Below the pieces are notes generated by a model. The model was not told the DNA's origin and did not search any database. It was given only the letters and a program-made list of their open reading frames with translations. Shown here one piece after another: positions 1-8,443 of a stretch of 64,000 nucleotides of DNA (within the stretch, counting starts at the first letter, position 1; each line of letters starts with the position of its first letter). This DNA is from Woeseiaceae bacterium (GTDB taxonomy: Bacteria; Pseudomonadota; Gammaproteobacteria; Steroidobacterales; Woeseiaceae). Both the position numbers and the translations under genes were made by a program. Location: the NCBI GenBank assembly GCA_028277185.1, contig JANQGQ010000012.1:539046-603045 (forward strand), written 5' to 3'.

Positions 1-456
1 GATGGCGACCCGTTGCCGCTGGCCGCCGGAGAGCTGGTTCGGTCGGTGATCGAGCCGGTCGGCGAGTCCCAGACGGGCCATGAGCTCGGCTGCCCGCTCG
101 CGGAGCACGGTCGAATCGCGGCCCGAATACCTCAAGGGGAGCAGGACGTTCTCGAGCGCCGTCATGCGCGGCAGCAGGTGGAAACTCTGGAAAACGAAGC
201 CGATCTTCTCGTTTCGAATGGCGGACAGCGCCGAGTCGTCGAGGCTGTTCACCGGTTCGCCGAGCAGGCGGTATTCGCCGGCGTCGGGCGTGTCCAGACA
301 GCCCAGGATGTTCATCAGAGTGGACTTGCCGGAGCCGGACGGGCCCATGACCGCGACGAAGTCGCCTTCGTCGATCGCGAGATCGACGTCGTCCAGCGCG
401 TGGACCCAGGAGTCGCCGACATGGAAGTGGCGGCATAGGCTGGCGGTTTCGATCAT
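1..456 (-). CDS. ABC transporter ATP-binding protein, MacB/LolD type (3' end outside window)
   Basis: This is the ATPase subunit of a MacB/LolD-like ABC system; 152 N-terminal residues are visible and the gene runs off the left edge. It starts MIETASLCRHF and shows a Walker A (GPSGSGKST, about residue 40), the LGCLD segment after it, a Q-loop (FVFQSFHLLPRMTALENVLLP) and the signature LSGGQRQRVAI at the edge. The GCLD and HLLPRMTALENV segments are typical of the lipoprotein-release and macrolide-export subfamily. An AGAGGGA stretch lies directly before the ATG, closer than an ideal ribosome site, so the start could shift slightly. The permease partner would lie outside the window. Substrate cannot be told. 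Confidence 0.85.
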   Translation of the reverse strand, partial: MIETASLCRHFHVGDSWVHALDDVDLAIDEGDFVAVMGPSGSGKSTLMNILGCLDTPDAGEYRLLGEPVNSLDDSALSAIRNEKIGFVFQSFHLLPRMTALENVLLPLRYSGRDSTVLRERAAELMARLGLADRLDHRPNQLSGGQRQRVAI

Positions 457-711
457 TCCCTCTGGCTCGTTCGGCGGGGTCAGGGTCGCATTATCCGGCA
501 CGACGCGCCGCCGGCAACCCGGAGCCCATACGAGGCCGCCAGATGCCGCGAAACTCATTATGGTCGCAGCAGCGCGTATGCCCGCAAAAAGTATCTGTGT
601 CGCGCCGGGTCCCGGCTCATCAAGTGCGATGCCGCCGATACGCACAAGGATTACCGGGCAGCCCGATTGTCCGGGCGGCCCGGCCCGCTGCGAGAAGGCT
701 CAAGACGGCTG

Positions 712-1245
712 CTAGTCGGCCGTTTCGCTCCCGGTCCGATACTCTACCCAGGCGGCGCCGCGCAAATCGCCGGCTTCGAAGCCGGTTGCCTCGTCGTTCG
801 GATAGTGCGCTGCCAGCGCCTCCGCTACGGCGGGGTCCAGGGAGCTGCCATGGCAGGCGAGGCACAGCGGCTGGGTAAGGATCGGTTCGACATAACCTTC
901 CCGACCGGCGTCCAGAGATACCGTTCGCGGCGCCCGATCCTGGGGGTCCTCGAGCCAGGCCGCGATCGCCTCGCGCACCCATACCGGCCCGGAGTTGGCC
1001 GGGTTGCGCAGACGATGGCTGCTGCGGCCGATCCTGACGCCTTCCTTCGAATGCTCCGCCGCGAGAGCCGGCGCTTCGAGTCGGCATACGTCAATGGCGT
1101 TTGCCGGCCCGAGCTGCATGCCCTCCACGAGCGCCGCCTTGAGATCCCGCTTGAACGGTGCGAGCAGGGTTTCGCCGTCCGGCGCCGGTGCGTCAGCCTG
1201 CGCGGCACTGGCCAGCAGCAACGCGATCGCGATCGTCTTCTTCAT
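712..1245 (-). CDS. Exported haem-binding protein, Tll0287-like (DUF3365) domain
   Basis: The 177-residue product has an N-terminal signal peptide (MKKTIAIALLLASAAQADA) and a single covalent haem motif CLACH near residue 128, in the setting PILTQPLCLACHGSS. The layout, with an early conserved cysteine (DVCRLEAP), an RNPAN segment and a late CxxCH, fits the Tll0287-like/DUF3365 family of periplasmic haem sensors or redox proteins. It stands alone on the minus strand between the truncated ABC gene and the persulfide genes. A sensing role is inference; no output domain is present. The 255 bases between it and the ABC gene show no gene. Confidence 0.75.
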   Translation of the reverse strand: MKKTIAIALLLASAAQADAPAPDGETLLAPFKRDLKAALVEGMQLGPANAIDVCRLEAPALAAEHSKEGVRIGRSSHRLRNPANSGPVWVREAIAAWLEDPQDRAPRTVSLDAGREGYVEPILTQPLCLACHGSSLDPAVAEALAAHYPNDEATGFEAGDLRGAAWVEYRTGSETAD

Positions 1246-1265
1246 CGCCGCTACTCCGTGTGCAT

Positions 1266-1598
1266 TCAGGATTTGCCGACGCGCTGGTAGAGCATCAGCG
1301 ACCGCATGCCGCTCTTGCAGAAAGCGAGCACTTTGCCTTGTGCGGCCGCGAGCACGACCGAGAGCTTTTCCTCATGCAAGCTGTCGATGCCCGACGCGTC
1401 GATCGGTATGTGGTGGAAGTTGAGCCCGTGGCGCTCGGCGGCGGCGCTCAGGTCGGCGAAGGCCGGCTGCTCCGGATCCTCGTGATCCGGTCGATTGCAG
1501 ACGACGTCGGTATAGCCGTCGCCTGCCAGGTCCGGCAAATGGTGTTCGTGGATCTGCTCGGCAATCGAGTAGTCGGCGGAGACTTTACGCAGATTCAT
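1266..1598 (-). CDS. TIGR01244/DUF442 (BLH phosphatase-like) sulfur transferase family protein
   Basis: This 110-residue protein matches the DUF442 family of small cysteine-dependent phosphatase-fold proteins found in sulfide-stress operons. The P-loop-like catalytic motif FCKSGMRS (C94-x-x-G-x-R) is near the C-terminus, and YTDVVCNRPDHEDPEQPAF is a typical upstream segment. It lies 33 bases downstream of the persulfide dioxygenase gene on the same strand, so the two are probably co-transcribed. Family members are found alone or fused to the dioxygenase. The exact substrate is unknown; a role in thiol-bound sulfur transfer is inferred from the neighbour. Confidence 0.8.
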   Translation of the reverse strand: MNLRKVSADYSIAEQIHEHHLPDLAGDGYTDVVCNRPDHEDPEQPAFADLSAAAERHGLNFHHIPIDASGIDSLHEEKLSVVLAAAQGKVLAFCKSGMRSLMLYQRVGKS

Positions 1599-1631
1599 GA
1601 GCGGGTACTCCCGGGGTGCCAGGTTCTCGGT

Positions 1632-2489
1632 TTACAGTGCATCGATAGGAATCCGTAAGTAACGTATGCCGTTGGTCTCGGCATCGGGCAGGTTGCCGGC
1701 GCGGATGTTCACCTGCAGCGACGGCAGAATCAGTTTCGGCATGCCGAGCTCGGCGTCGCGGCCCTCGCGGAACGCGACGAATTCGGCTTCGCCGATTCCG
1801 CTTTGAACGTGAACGTTGTCGGCTTTCTGCTCGGCCACGCTGCTTTGCCAGCGATACTCGTCGCGGCCAGGCGCTTTGTAGTCGTGGCCGACGTAGATCC
1901 GCGTGTCGTCGGGGAGGCCGAGGATACGTTGGATCGACTCGTACAGCGTTCCGGCGCTGCCGCCCGGAAAGTCCGTTCGCGCGGTGCCGAAGTCCGGCAT
2001 GAACAGCGTATCGCCAACAAACGCGGCGTCGCCGATAAGGTAAGTGACACAAGCCGGTGTATGACCGGGGGTGTGCATGACCCGGCACTCGATCCCGCCG
2101 AGTCTAAAGCAGTCACCGTCGTCGAACAGCCTATCGAACTGTCGGCCGTCCACCGGTAGATCATCCAAATGAAACACCGTGGCAAACGTCGCCTGGACGG
2201 CCGCTACGTGCCGCCCGATACCGACCTCGCCGCCGACCCTGTCCTTGAGGTATTGCGCCGCGGACAGATGGTCGGCGTGTACGTGGGTCTCGAGCAGCCA
2301 CTTGACCGACAGATCGTGTTCACGGACGAATTCGATCAACGCGTCGGCCGACCGCGTGGCGGTGCGTCCCGATGCAGGATCGTAATCGAGGACCGGATCG
2401 ATAATCGCGGCTTCGCCGCCGTCGCTGACGACGTAGGTGACGGTGCAGGTTGTCTCATCGAAGAAGCCTTCGACACGGGGACTATTCAT
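1632..2489 (-). CDS. Persulfide (sulfur) dioxygenase, ETHE1/Blh-type metallo-beta-lactamase fold
   Basis: This 285-residue MBL-fold enzyme probably oxidises glutathione persulfide to sulfite in the cytoplasm. Metal ligands are visible in HVHADH (about residue 70), HTPGHTPACVTYL, GDTLF and YVGHDYK, which is the ETHE1/Blh arrangement with one iron. The segment FPGGSAGTLYESIQRIL is characteristic of the family. The DUF442 gene follows on the same strand, forming a two-gene sulfide-detoxification unit. A perfect AT-rich inverted repeat sits 30 bases before its start codon and is the likely control site. Confidence 0.85.
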   Translation of the reverse strand: MNSPRVEGFFDETTCTVTYVVSDGGEAAIIDPVLDYDPASGRTATRSADALIEFVREHDLSVKWLLETHVHADHLSAAQYLKDRVGGEVGIGRHVAAVQATFATVFHLDDLPVDGRQFDRLFDDGDCFRLGGIECRVMHTPGHTPACVTYLIGDAAFVGDTLFMPDFGTARTDFPGGSAGTLYESIQRILGLPDDTRIYVGHDYKAPGRDEYRWQSSVAEQKADNVHVQSGIGEAEFVAFREGRDAELGMPKLILPSLQVNIRAGNLPDAETNGIRYLRIPIDAL

Positions 2490-2519
2490 GCGATGTCCTG
2501 TTCATGCGCTGTTCCGATC

Positions 2520-2553
2520 TTTATATTTGAATATTATAAAGTACAAATATAAA
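2520..2553. promoter_or_regulatory. AT-rich inverted repeat, probable operator of the persulfide operon
   Basis: Ten-base arms TTTATATTTG (2520-2529) and CAAATATAAA (2544-2553) are perfect inverted repeats around a 14-base AT-only-like spacer, in an otherwise GC-rich genome. The element sits just upstream of the persulfide dioxygenase start and about 120 bases before the divergent symporter gene. AT-rich palindromes are the known targets of BigR/YgaV ArsR-family persulfide sensors that control Blh operons. No BigR gene is in the window, so the regulator is inferred. Confidence 0.55.
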
Positions 2554-2674
2554 GCCGGCAACAAGCCGGTGCAAGCCGGCTCGCCAAAGCGTGTACCATT
2601 TGGCGCTCTGCCAACGGCACACGGCGTGAGCCCTGTCGCCATCGACAGCAACAAGAGCAGAAAGGAGTCGGGGG

Positions 2675-4051
2675 ATGGCGGGACCGGTATCCGCGGAGCC
2701 GGGGCAAACCTGGTCGTCGGGATTCACGTTCATTCTGGCCGCCGTCGGCGCGGCCGTGGGCCTCGGCAACATCTGGAAGTTCCCGTACGTGGTCGGCGTC
2801 AGCGGCGGCGGTGCCTTCGTGCTCGTCTACCTCGGCTGCGTTTTCCTGATCGCGATACCGATACTGATCGGTGAGCTGCTGATCGGCCGCCTCGGCCGCC
2901 GGAGTCCGCCGGTCGCCGCCGCACGCGTAGCGGCGGAGTCCGGGCGATCGCGGCGCTGGTCGGCGATAGGCTGGATGGGACTCATCGCCGGGTTTCTGAT
3001 CGCGACCTACTACAGCGTCATCGCCGGCTGGACACTGGCGTACATCTTCAAGGCCATGTCCGGCTTCGGCGGTGTTGCGGCCACCGAGGTCGCACAGCAG
3101 TTCGATCTTCTGCAGGAAGACGCGTGGGCTATGACGCTGTGGCACACGGTCTTCATCATCGCCGCGATGTCGATCGTTGCCAGAGGTCTCAACGACGGCA
3201 TCGAGCGGACCGTGTCGATACTGATGCCGGCCCTGTTCGTCATGCTGCTCGTAATGATCGGCTACGCCGCCGTGGCCGGCGACTTCGGCGCCGGTCTCGC
3301 GTTTCTGTTCAATACCGATTTCTCGAAAATCACGGCGGACACGGTACTCGTGGCCATCGGCCAGGCGTTCTTCTCGATCGGCGTCGCGATGGGTCTGATG
3401 CTCGTTTACGGCGCCTACGTGCCGAAGCGCATTTCGCTGACGCGCTCCGCGACGATCATCGCCGTGGCGGATACGCTCGTGGCGATACTCGCCGGTCTCA
3501 TGATCTTCCCGCTCGTCTTCGCCAACGGGCTGGATCCGGCCGACGGCCCGGGCCTCATTTTCCGCACGCTGCCGACGGCGTTCGCCAGCATGCCCGGCGG
3601 GAGTTTGTTCGGCGCCGTGTTCTTCCTGCTGCTGGCCTTCGCGGCCATCACCTCGATCATCGCGCTGATCGAGCCCGTGGTCGCATTCGCCGAAGATCGC
3701 TGGAACCTGCCACGCAAAAAAGGAGCCGCACTGTTCGGCGGTCTTGCCTGGTTGCTCGGCATCGGGACGGTGCTGTCTTTCAATCGACTCTCCGACTTCG
3801 CGCCGCTGGGCGTGTTTGCGGTGTTCGACGGGCTCACGATCTACGCGCTGATCGACTACTTCACGGCCAATCTGATGATGCCGGTCGGCGGAATTCTCAT
3901 CGCGCTGTTCGTCGGCTGGCGAGTGCGCCCGGAGTTCGTCGAGGACAATCTGGCGTTCGGAAGTCCGCTCATAGCGCGCACCTGGCTGTGGACGCTGCGG
4001 CTCGTCGCGCCGCTGGCCATCCTCGCCGTTTTGCTGACGAGCCTGAACTAG
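2675..4051 (+). CDS. Sodium-dependent transporter, neurotransmitter:sodium symporter (SNF) family
   Basis: This 458-residue inner-membrane protein opens with the NSS hallmark WSSGFTFILAAVGAAVGLGN followed by IWKFPYV, which forms the sodium and substrate site in TM1. Further hydrophobic segments give about 11-12 membrane helices, the usual number for bacterial members such as LeuT and MhsT. The ATG is preceded by AAAGGAG at good spacing. It is monocistronic and divergent from the persulfide operon. Family members import amino acids or related amines with sodium; the substrate here cannot be read from sequence. Confidence 0.9.
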   Translation: MAGPVSAEPGQTWSSGFTFILAAVGAAVGLGNIWKFPYVVGVSGGGAFVLVYLGCVFLIAIPILIGELLIGRLGRRSPPVAAARVAAESGRSRRWSAIGWMGLIAGFLIATYYSVIAGWTLAYIFKAMSGFGGVAATEVAQQFDLLQEDAWAMTLWHTVFIIAAMSIVARGLNDGIERTVSILMPALFVMLLVMIGYAAVAGDFGAGLAFLFNTDFSKITADTVLVAIGQAFFSIGVAMGLMLVYGAYVPKRISLTRSATIIAVADTLVAILAGLMIFPLVFANGLDPADGPGLIFRTLPTAFASMPGGSLFGAVFFLLLAFAAITSIIALIEPVVAFAEDRWNLPRKKGAALFGGLAWLLGIGTVLSFNRLSDFAPLGVFAVFDGLTIYALIDYFTANLMMPVGGILIALFVGWRVRPEFVEDNLAFGSPLIARTWLWTLRLVAPLAILAVLLTSLN

Positions 4052-4098
4052 GGCCTGTTAACCCGTCAAGGTGGTAACGCTATCTCGACTGGGTAGCG

Positions 4099-5187
4099 CT
4101 ATTGCCGCGGCCGTATACGAATCAGCCGGCCGTCTCTGCTGTCCGTGAGTACGTAAAGGAAGCCGTCGGGCCCGGTCCGAACGTCGCGAATCCGTTCGCC
4201 GATCTCCGCGAACAGGATTTCCTCGGCGACGACGTCGGCGCCGCTCAGGCTCAGTCGGCGCACGTCCTGATCCTTGAGAGCGCCCACGAACAGGCTGCCG
4301 CGCCATTCGGGGAAAGCGTCGCCGGTGTACAGCGTGAGCCCGGAGGGCGCGATGCTCGGATCCCAGTACTTCTGCGGCTGCTCCATGCCTTCGAGTTCGG
4401 TGTGCGGCGAGATGATGGCGCCGCTGTAGTCGACACCGTAGGTAATGGCGGGCCACCCGTAGTTCTTACCCGCTTCGATGACGTTGACCTCGTCGCCGCC
4501 GCGGGGACCGTGCTCATGTAGCCAGATCCTGCCCGTGGCGGGGTCGACGGCGAGTCCCTGCGGATTGCGGTGCCCGTAGCTGAGCACCTTGGCGGCGTTG
4601 CTTCCCTGCCCGGCGAAGGGGTTGTCGGCCGGCGCCGTGCCGTCGCTGTGGATACGCACGACCTTCCCGAAGTGGCCGTCGATCGACTGGGCTTCGTCCT
4701 TACGGCTGTAGCCTTCGCCAGTCGTCAGGAGCAGGGTCCCGTCGTCCAGAAACGCCAGTCGTCCGCCGTAGTGGTGCACGCCGCTTTTGTCGGGTTCGGC
4801 GCGGAAGATGACATTGCCGTCCAGAAGGCGGTTGCCGTCGAGCCGGGCGCGGAGGACCGCCGTGCGGTTCGCGCGTCGGTTGCCTTCGGCGTAGGCGAGA
4901 TACACGAGGCCGTTCTCCGCGAAGTCCGGGTCGAGCACGACGTCGAAGAAGCCGCCCTGACCCGCGAAATGAGTGTCGGGCACCCCGGTAACCGGGCTGG
5001 CGTCGCCGTCCCGTATCAGCTTGATACCCCCGGGACGTTCGGAGACGAGGAAGCCGCCGTCCGGCAGAAACGCTACGCTCCAGGGCAGATCGAGGTCCGA
5101 GGCGACGGTTTCCAGTGTGTAGTCTGCGGCTCGAACGACGGATGAGGCCAGCAGAAGTGCGGCGGCGGCGGTCAGGAGGCGAAGCAT
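4099..5187 (-). CDS. PQQ-dependent sugar dehydrogenase (YliI/Asd-type soluble aldose dehydrogenase)
   Basis: The 362-residue protein starts MLRLLTAAAALLLASSVVRA, a signal peptide, and continues with VASDLDLPWSVAFLPDGGFLVSERPG, the classic opening of the six-bladed glucose/sorbosone dehydrogenase propeller. HYGGRLAFLDDGTLLLTTGE, SYGHRNPQGLA and HEHGPRGGDEVNVIEAGKNYG are the conserved catalytic and calcium/PQQ-binding segments. It would oxidise sugars in the periplasm using PQQ. The frame is open further upstream, but the signal peptide and an AAGGAA site favour this ATG. It is convergent with the upstream symporter and divergent from the L,D-transpeptidase gene. Confidence 0.88.
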   Translation of the reverse strand: MLRLLTAAAALLLASSVVRAADYTLETVASDLDLPWSVAFLPDGGFLVSERPGGIKLIRDGDASPVTGVPDTHFAGQGGFFDVVLDPDFAENGLVYLAYAEGNRRANRTAVLRARLDGNRLLDGNVIFRAEPDKSGVHHYGGRLAFLDDGTLLLTTGEGYSRKDEAQSIDGHFGKVVRIHSDGTAPADNPFAGQGSNAAKVLSYGHRNPQGLAVDPATGRIWLHEHGPRGGDEVNVIEAGKNYGWPAITYGVDYSGAIISPHTELEGMEQPQKYWDPSIAPSGLTLYTGDAFPEWRGSLFVGALKDQDVRRLSLSGADVVAEEILFAEIGERIRDVRTGPDGFLYVLTDSRDGRLIRIRPRQ

Positions 5188-5251
5188 GACTGGGTTTCCT
5201 TTTTGGGCCGGGCGCAGTATACCCACGTCATCCGACCTTGGGAGTTTGAAG

Positions 5252-6613
5252 ATGTTGCGGTGGATTGGCGCCTGGCTGGCGGGGACGCTCGTGACGTATG
5301 CGTTGGGCTCGGCATTCATGACCCAGGTGGTCGTTGCCGATCTCGGCGCGCTGGGCGTCACCGTCGACGCCGGGGCGCGGCTGGAAATGACGATTCGCGA
5401 TATCGTCGGCCTGTCGACGTCGTACCTGCCGCTGATCGCGCTTGCGCAAGCGATCGCCCAGCTCGTCGCGACGGGTATCGCCCGCGCTCTCGGGGGCTTC
5501 CGGCAGGCTCTCGCGATCGCCGCCGGTGCGACCGCGATGCTGTGCCTTCTCCTGATCCTCAAGCAGGTACTGGGTCTCAACCCGCTCAGCGGCAGTCGCG
5601 GCATCGGCGGCCATGCGCTGCAAGTAACGGCGGGTGCGGTCGGGGGGCTGCTGTTCGCGCGCATTCTGGCCACCAGAGCAGCCCGGTCGTCCCGGAGCTT
5701 CTCTCCGAAGCCAGTTCCCGGAATCGTCCTCGCCTTGCTGCTGTTGCCCGCCGTCGCGCCGGCGAGCGCCCTCGACGGCCTGCCCGCGTCGATCATCCGG
5801 CTGCCCGACGAGCTGGACTCCGTGCTCGTCGCGGCCACGGACGAGTCGACCCTCTACCGGTATTTTCGCACCGTCGAAGGCGGATTCGCGGCGGAGTCGT
5901 TCTACATGTCGATCGGCGTCAACGGCATCCGCAAAGAGCGTCGCGGTGACCGGAAGACCCCTCTCGGCGTGTACGTCATCACCGAGCAACTCGACACGCG
6001 CGGTCTCAACGAGAAGTACGGCATCACGGCGTTTCCGCTCGACTATCCGAATGCGATCGACCGCCTCGCGGGACGGACCGGCGACGGAATCTGGCTGCAC
6101 GGCGTGCTTCCCGGCGGCGAAAGGCGTCCGGAGCGGGACACGGACGGCTGTATCGCGCTGCCGAACGAGTCGCTTGCAGCGCTGCAGCATCATCTCGAGG
6201 CGGGTAGTACGCCGATCATCGTGACGAACGGCCTGAAGGCTGACGACGCGCCGGGCCGCGAGCGCATCGGCAGCGAACTCGATGCGGCGATCGGATCCTG
6301 GCGCCAGGCGCAGCTCGACGGCAGCCTCGATACTTACCTGGCAAGCTATGCCGAAGATTTCCGCTATCGCGGTCTGGACCTGGATGCGTTTGCTGCGATG
6401 CGTGCGGTGCGCTTCTCGCGCGAGAAGACCATCCGACTGGACATCAGTGAGTTGATGCTGCTTGCCGATCCGGTGACGCCGAATCTGTACCTCGCGCGCT
6501 TCGACATTCATTGGGAAACGGCGGGAGGCCGGCGCTTCGCGGGCTCGAAACGGCTCTACTGGCAGCGCGACATCGACGGCGTGCTCAGGATCGTCGCGGA
6601 AGACAACGGCTAA
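5252..6613 (+). CDS. Membrane-anchored L,D-transpeptidase (YkuD) with C-terminal NTF2-like domain
   Basis: This 453-residue product has three parts. Residues 1-150 contain about four membrane helices of unknown family. A second hydrophobic, signal-like stretch (GIVLALLLLPAVAPASALDG) follows, then a YkuD catalytic domain with GIWLHGV and DTDGCIALPN, carrying the catalytic His and Cys. The last 110 residues (RQAQLDGSLDTYLASYAEDF onward) resemble the SnoaL/NTF2-like domain seen behind many L,D-transpeptidases. The enzyme would cross-link or modify peptidoglycan in the periplasm. The signal-like segment in the middle suggests that a membrane protein gene and a secreted transpeptidase gene became fused. 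The frame is open to 5186, but MLRWIGAWLAG is the natural start. Confidence 0.75.
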   Translation: MLRWIGAWLAGTLVTYALGSAFMTQVVVADLGALGVTVDAGARLEMTIRDIVGLSTSYLPLIALAQAIAQLVATGIARALGGFRQALAIAAGATAMLCLLLILKQVLGLNPLSGSRGIGGHALQVTAGAVGGLLFARILATRAARSSRSFSPKPVPGIVLALLLLPAVAPASALDGLPASIIRLPDELDSVLVAATDESTLYRYFRTVEGGFAAESFYMSIGVNGIRKERRGDRKTPLGVYVITEQLDTRGLNEKYGITAFPLDYPNAIDRLAGRTGDGIWLHGVLPGGERRPERDTDGCIALPNESLAALQHHLEAGSTPIIVTNGLKADDAPGRERIGSELDAAIGSWRQAQLDGSLDTYLASYAEDFRYRGLDLDAFAAMRAVRFSREKTIRLDISELMLLADPVTPNLYLARFDIHWETAGGRRFAGSKRLYWQRDIDGVLRIVAEDNG

Positions 6614-6683
6614 AAAAGGAAAAAGGTGTCAGACTTATTTTTGCAATGCAAAAATAAGTCTGACACCTTTTTCCTTTTTTAGC
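6609..6683. repeat. 75-bp perfect palindrome containing both stop codons of convergent genes
   Basis: Bases 6609-6645 and 6647-6683 are perfect reverse complements around a single base at 6646. The arms contain TAAAAAAGGAAAAAGG, GTGTCAGAC and TTATTTTTGCA. The TAA of the L,D-transpeptidase gene (6611-6613) and the TAA of dsbA (6679-6681) are mirror images inside the arms. It can act as a bidirectional terminator because T-runs follow the stem in both directions. The GTGTCAGAC core recurs at 26183, 39984 and 63789 in the window. Confidence 0.85.
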
Positions 6684-7536
6684 GGATCGACTCGCGCGCA
6701 ACGAGTTCGTCGATGACTTCCACGAGCTTGGCGTTGCCGCCCGCCTCCGGTGCGCCCGTGCGGAATTTGCCGTTGACGACGATGGTCGGCACGGACTGTA
6801 TCGAATAGCGCTGCGACAGATCTTCGGCAAGCCGCAGACGCCGATCGACGTCGAACGAGTTCCAGGCGCCGTCGAAGTCGTCCTCGGAGGCGCCGAAGCG
6901 TGCGAACAGTTGCTTCATTGCGCGTTCGGACAACAGTCGGTTGCCGCGTTGATGCAGCTCGGCAAAGACTGCCTGATGGAACGCTGTCATGTCTTCGATG
7001 ACGCCGAGACTGCCCAACGCTTCGGCGGTATAAAACATCTTGGCATGCGTCGCGACAGCGTTGTTCCACGTGACCGGGACCTGTACGAAACGGACGTTCG
7101 CCGGCATGTCCGCCTTCCAGCGCTGCAGATAGGGCTCGAGATCGTAGCAATGCGGGCAGCCGTACCAGAAGAACTCGGCTACTTCGATCTTGTCCGGGCC
7201 GCCGATCGTCGTCTGCGTCGGCACCAGTCGCGTGTAGTGCTTGCCCTCCTCGTAGACGAACTTCTGCTGTTGAGGTTTCGTGTCGTTGAGCGCGAGCACG
7301 AGCGGCTGTTCGTCGGTGGCAGACTCCTCTGCCGCCGATTCTTCGACTACGGACTGCACTTCGTCCTCGGCAACCGGAGCGGGCGCTTCGGGTGCGGTCT
7401 CGTCGCCGACCTCGACGATGCCGTCGGTCGCAGCCGCGTCGGTAGTTGCGGTCGAAGTGGCTTCGTCCGACTTGCCGCAGGCGGCGAGAGCGAGAAGCAG
7501 CACGAGGAAGCTTGAGGCCTTGAGTTCCTTGATCAT
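6679..7536 (-). CDS. dsbA: Thiol:disulfide interchange protein, DsbA family lipoprotein
   Basis: The 285-residue protein has a lipoprotein signal (VLLLALAACGKS, lipobox LAAC), a long acidic Ala/Glu-rich linker to about residue 85, and a DsbA thioredoxin fold with the active site FFWYGCPHCYDLEP. The cis-proline loop is SVPTIVVNGKF. It oxidises cysteines of exported proteins and would be anchored to a membrane by its lipid. The linker and lipid anchor make it longer than E. coli DsbA. It lies beside cytochrome c4 and engB, a neighbourhood also known from Pseudomonas. The stop codon lies inside a large palindrome. Confidence 0.88.
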   Translation of the reverse strand: MIKELKASSFLVLLLALAACGKSDEATSTATTDAAATDGIVEVGDETAPEAPAPVAEDEVQSVVEESAAEESATDEQPLVLALNDTKPQQQKFVYEEGKHYTRLVPTQTTIGGPDKIEVAEFFWYGCPHCYDLEPYLQRWKADMPANVRFVQVPVTWNNAVATHAKMFYTAEALGSLGVIEDMTAFHQAVFAELHQRGNRLLSERAMKQLFARFGASEDDFDGAWNSFDVDRRLRLAEDLSQRYSIQSVPTIVVNGKFRTGAPEAGGNAKLVEVIDELVARESIR

Positions 7537-7592
7537 GACAATGCTCGCGTTACTGTTGCTTGAGACCGGATTCTACCCGGTCGAACGGATCG

Positions 7593-8219
7593 CTAGTGCA
7601 GTCCCTGCACGTAGGCGGCCAGCGCCCGGATGTCCTCGTCGCCGAGCCTCGCTGCCAGTTCGTTCATGACGTTGTTGCCGGCGACCGACTGGCGCTCGCC
7701 CGAGGCATAATCCCGGAGCGTCTTCTCGGTGTAGGCGGCGTGCTGCCCGCTGATGGACGGGTACTGAGACGCGGGATTGCCCTTGCCGCGCGGCCCGTGA
7801 CAGGCGATGCAGGCGGCGACGCCGTTGTCCGCGCTGCCGCCGCGATACAAAGCCTCGCCCCGGGCGACGAGGCTCGGGTCGGCGACCGTTTGCACGGCGG
7901 GCGTGAGACCCTCGTAGTACACAGCGAGATTAGCCATGTCCGCATCCGACAGCAGCATTGCCTGGGCCGTCATCAAATTGTTCACGCGCTTGCCTTCCTT
8001 GAAGGCGCCCAGCTGGGCCACGGTGTACTTCGCGTGCTGACCGGCGATGTTCGGCCAGAGCGGATTGGCGCTGTTACCCTCGGGGCCGTGACAGGCCGCA
8101 CAGGTGATGGCACGTGCTTTGCCGGCCTCCGGGTCGCCGTCGACGAGGCTCTCGGCTACCGCCGCATTCGATGCGAGGCCGGCCGAGACGAGGAGTAAAG
8201 CAGCAAACTTCGTGTTCAT
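7593..8219 (-). CDS. Dihaem cytochrome c4
   Basis: This 208-residue periplasmic protein has a signal peptide (MNTKFAALLLVSAGLASNAAVA) and two CxxCH haem motifs, CAACHG near residue 41 and CIACHG near residue 138, in duplicated domains. Each half shows the c4 pattern WPNIAGQHAKY or YPSISGQHAAY followed by a methionine ligand segment (NNLMTAQAMLLSD and NNVMNELAARLGD). Cytochrome c4 shuttles electrons to terminal oxidases. The frame is open upstream to 8420, but the signal peptide sets the start at 8219. It sits between dsbA and engB, as in pseudomonads. Confidence 0.9.
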   Translation of the reverse strand: MNTKFAALLLVSAGLASNAAVAESLVDGDPEAGKARAITCAACHGPEGNSANPLWPNIAGQHAKYTVAQLGAFKEGKRVNNLMTAQAMLLSDADMANLAVYYEGLTPAVQTVADPSLVARGEALYRGGSADNGVAACIACHGPRGKGNPASQYPSISGQHAAYTEKTLRDYASGERQSVAGNNVMNELAARLGDEDIRALAAYVQGLH

Positions 8220-8443
8220 ATTGTAAAACCGTAAACCGTTACTGTCCTTCGCGCAGGCCCTGTTCGGGTTTGCGCGTGCGTTCGTTTGCGAGAGACTCGA
8301 GCGGGCAGGTTTGCCCGTGTGCGGAGGGCCTTGTCGCCGGCTATGCGCCCCGTTACTGTCTCCTTGAGCCCGGCCCTGAGCAAGGACTAGGGCAATACTC
8401 AGCGGCCACGAATTATACACCGAAAACGCCAGGGCACACCCCG

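Noticed and set aside
8220..8443. CsrB-like or other RNA in the cytochrome c4/engB gap
   Set aside because: There are small inverted repeats and an imperfect direct repeat (CCGTTACTGTC at about 8236 and 8350), but no terminator and no repeated GGA-loop array.
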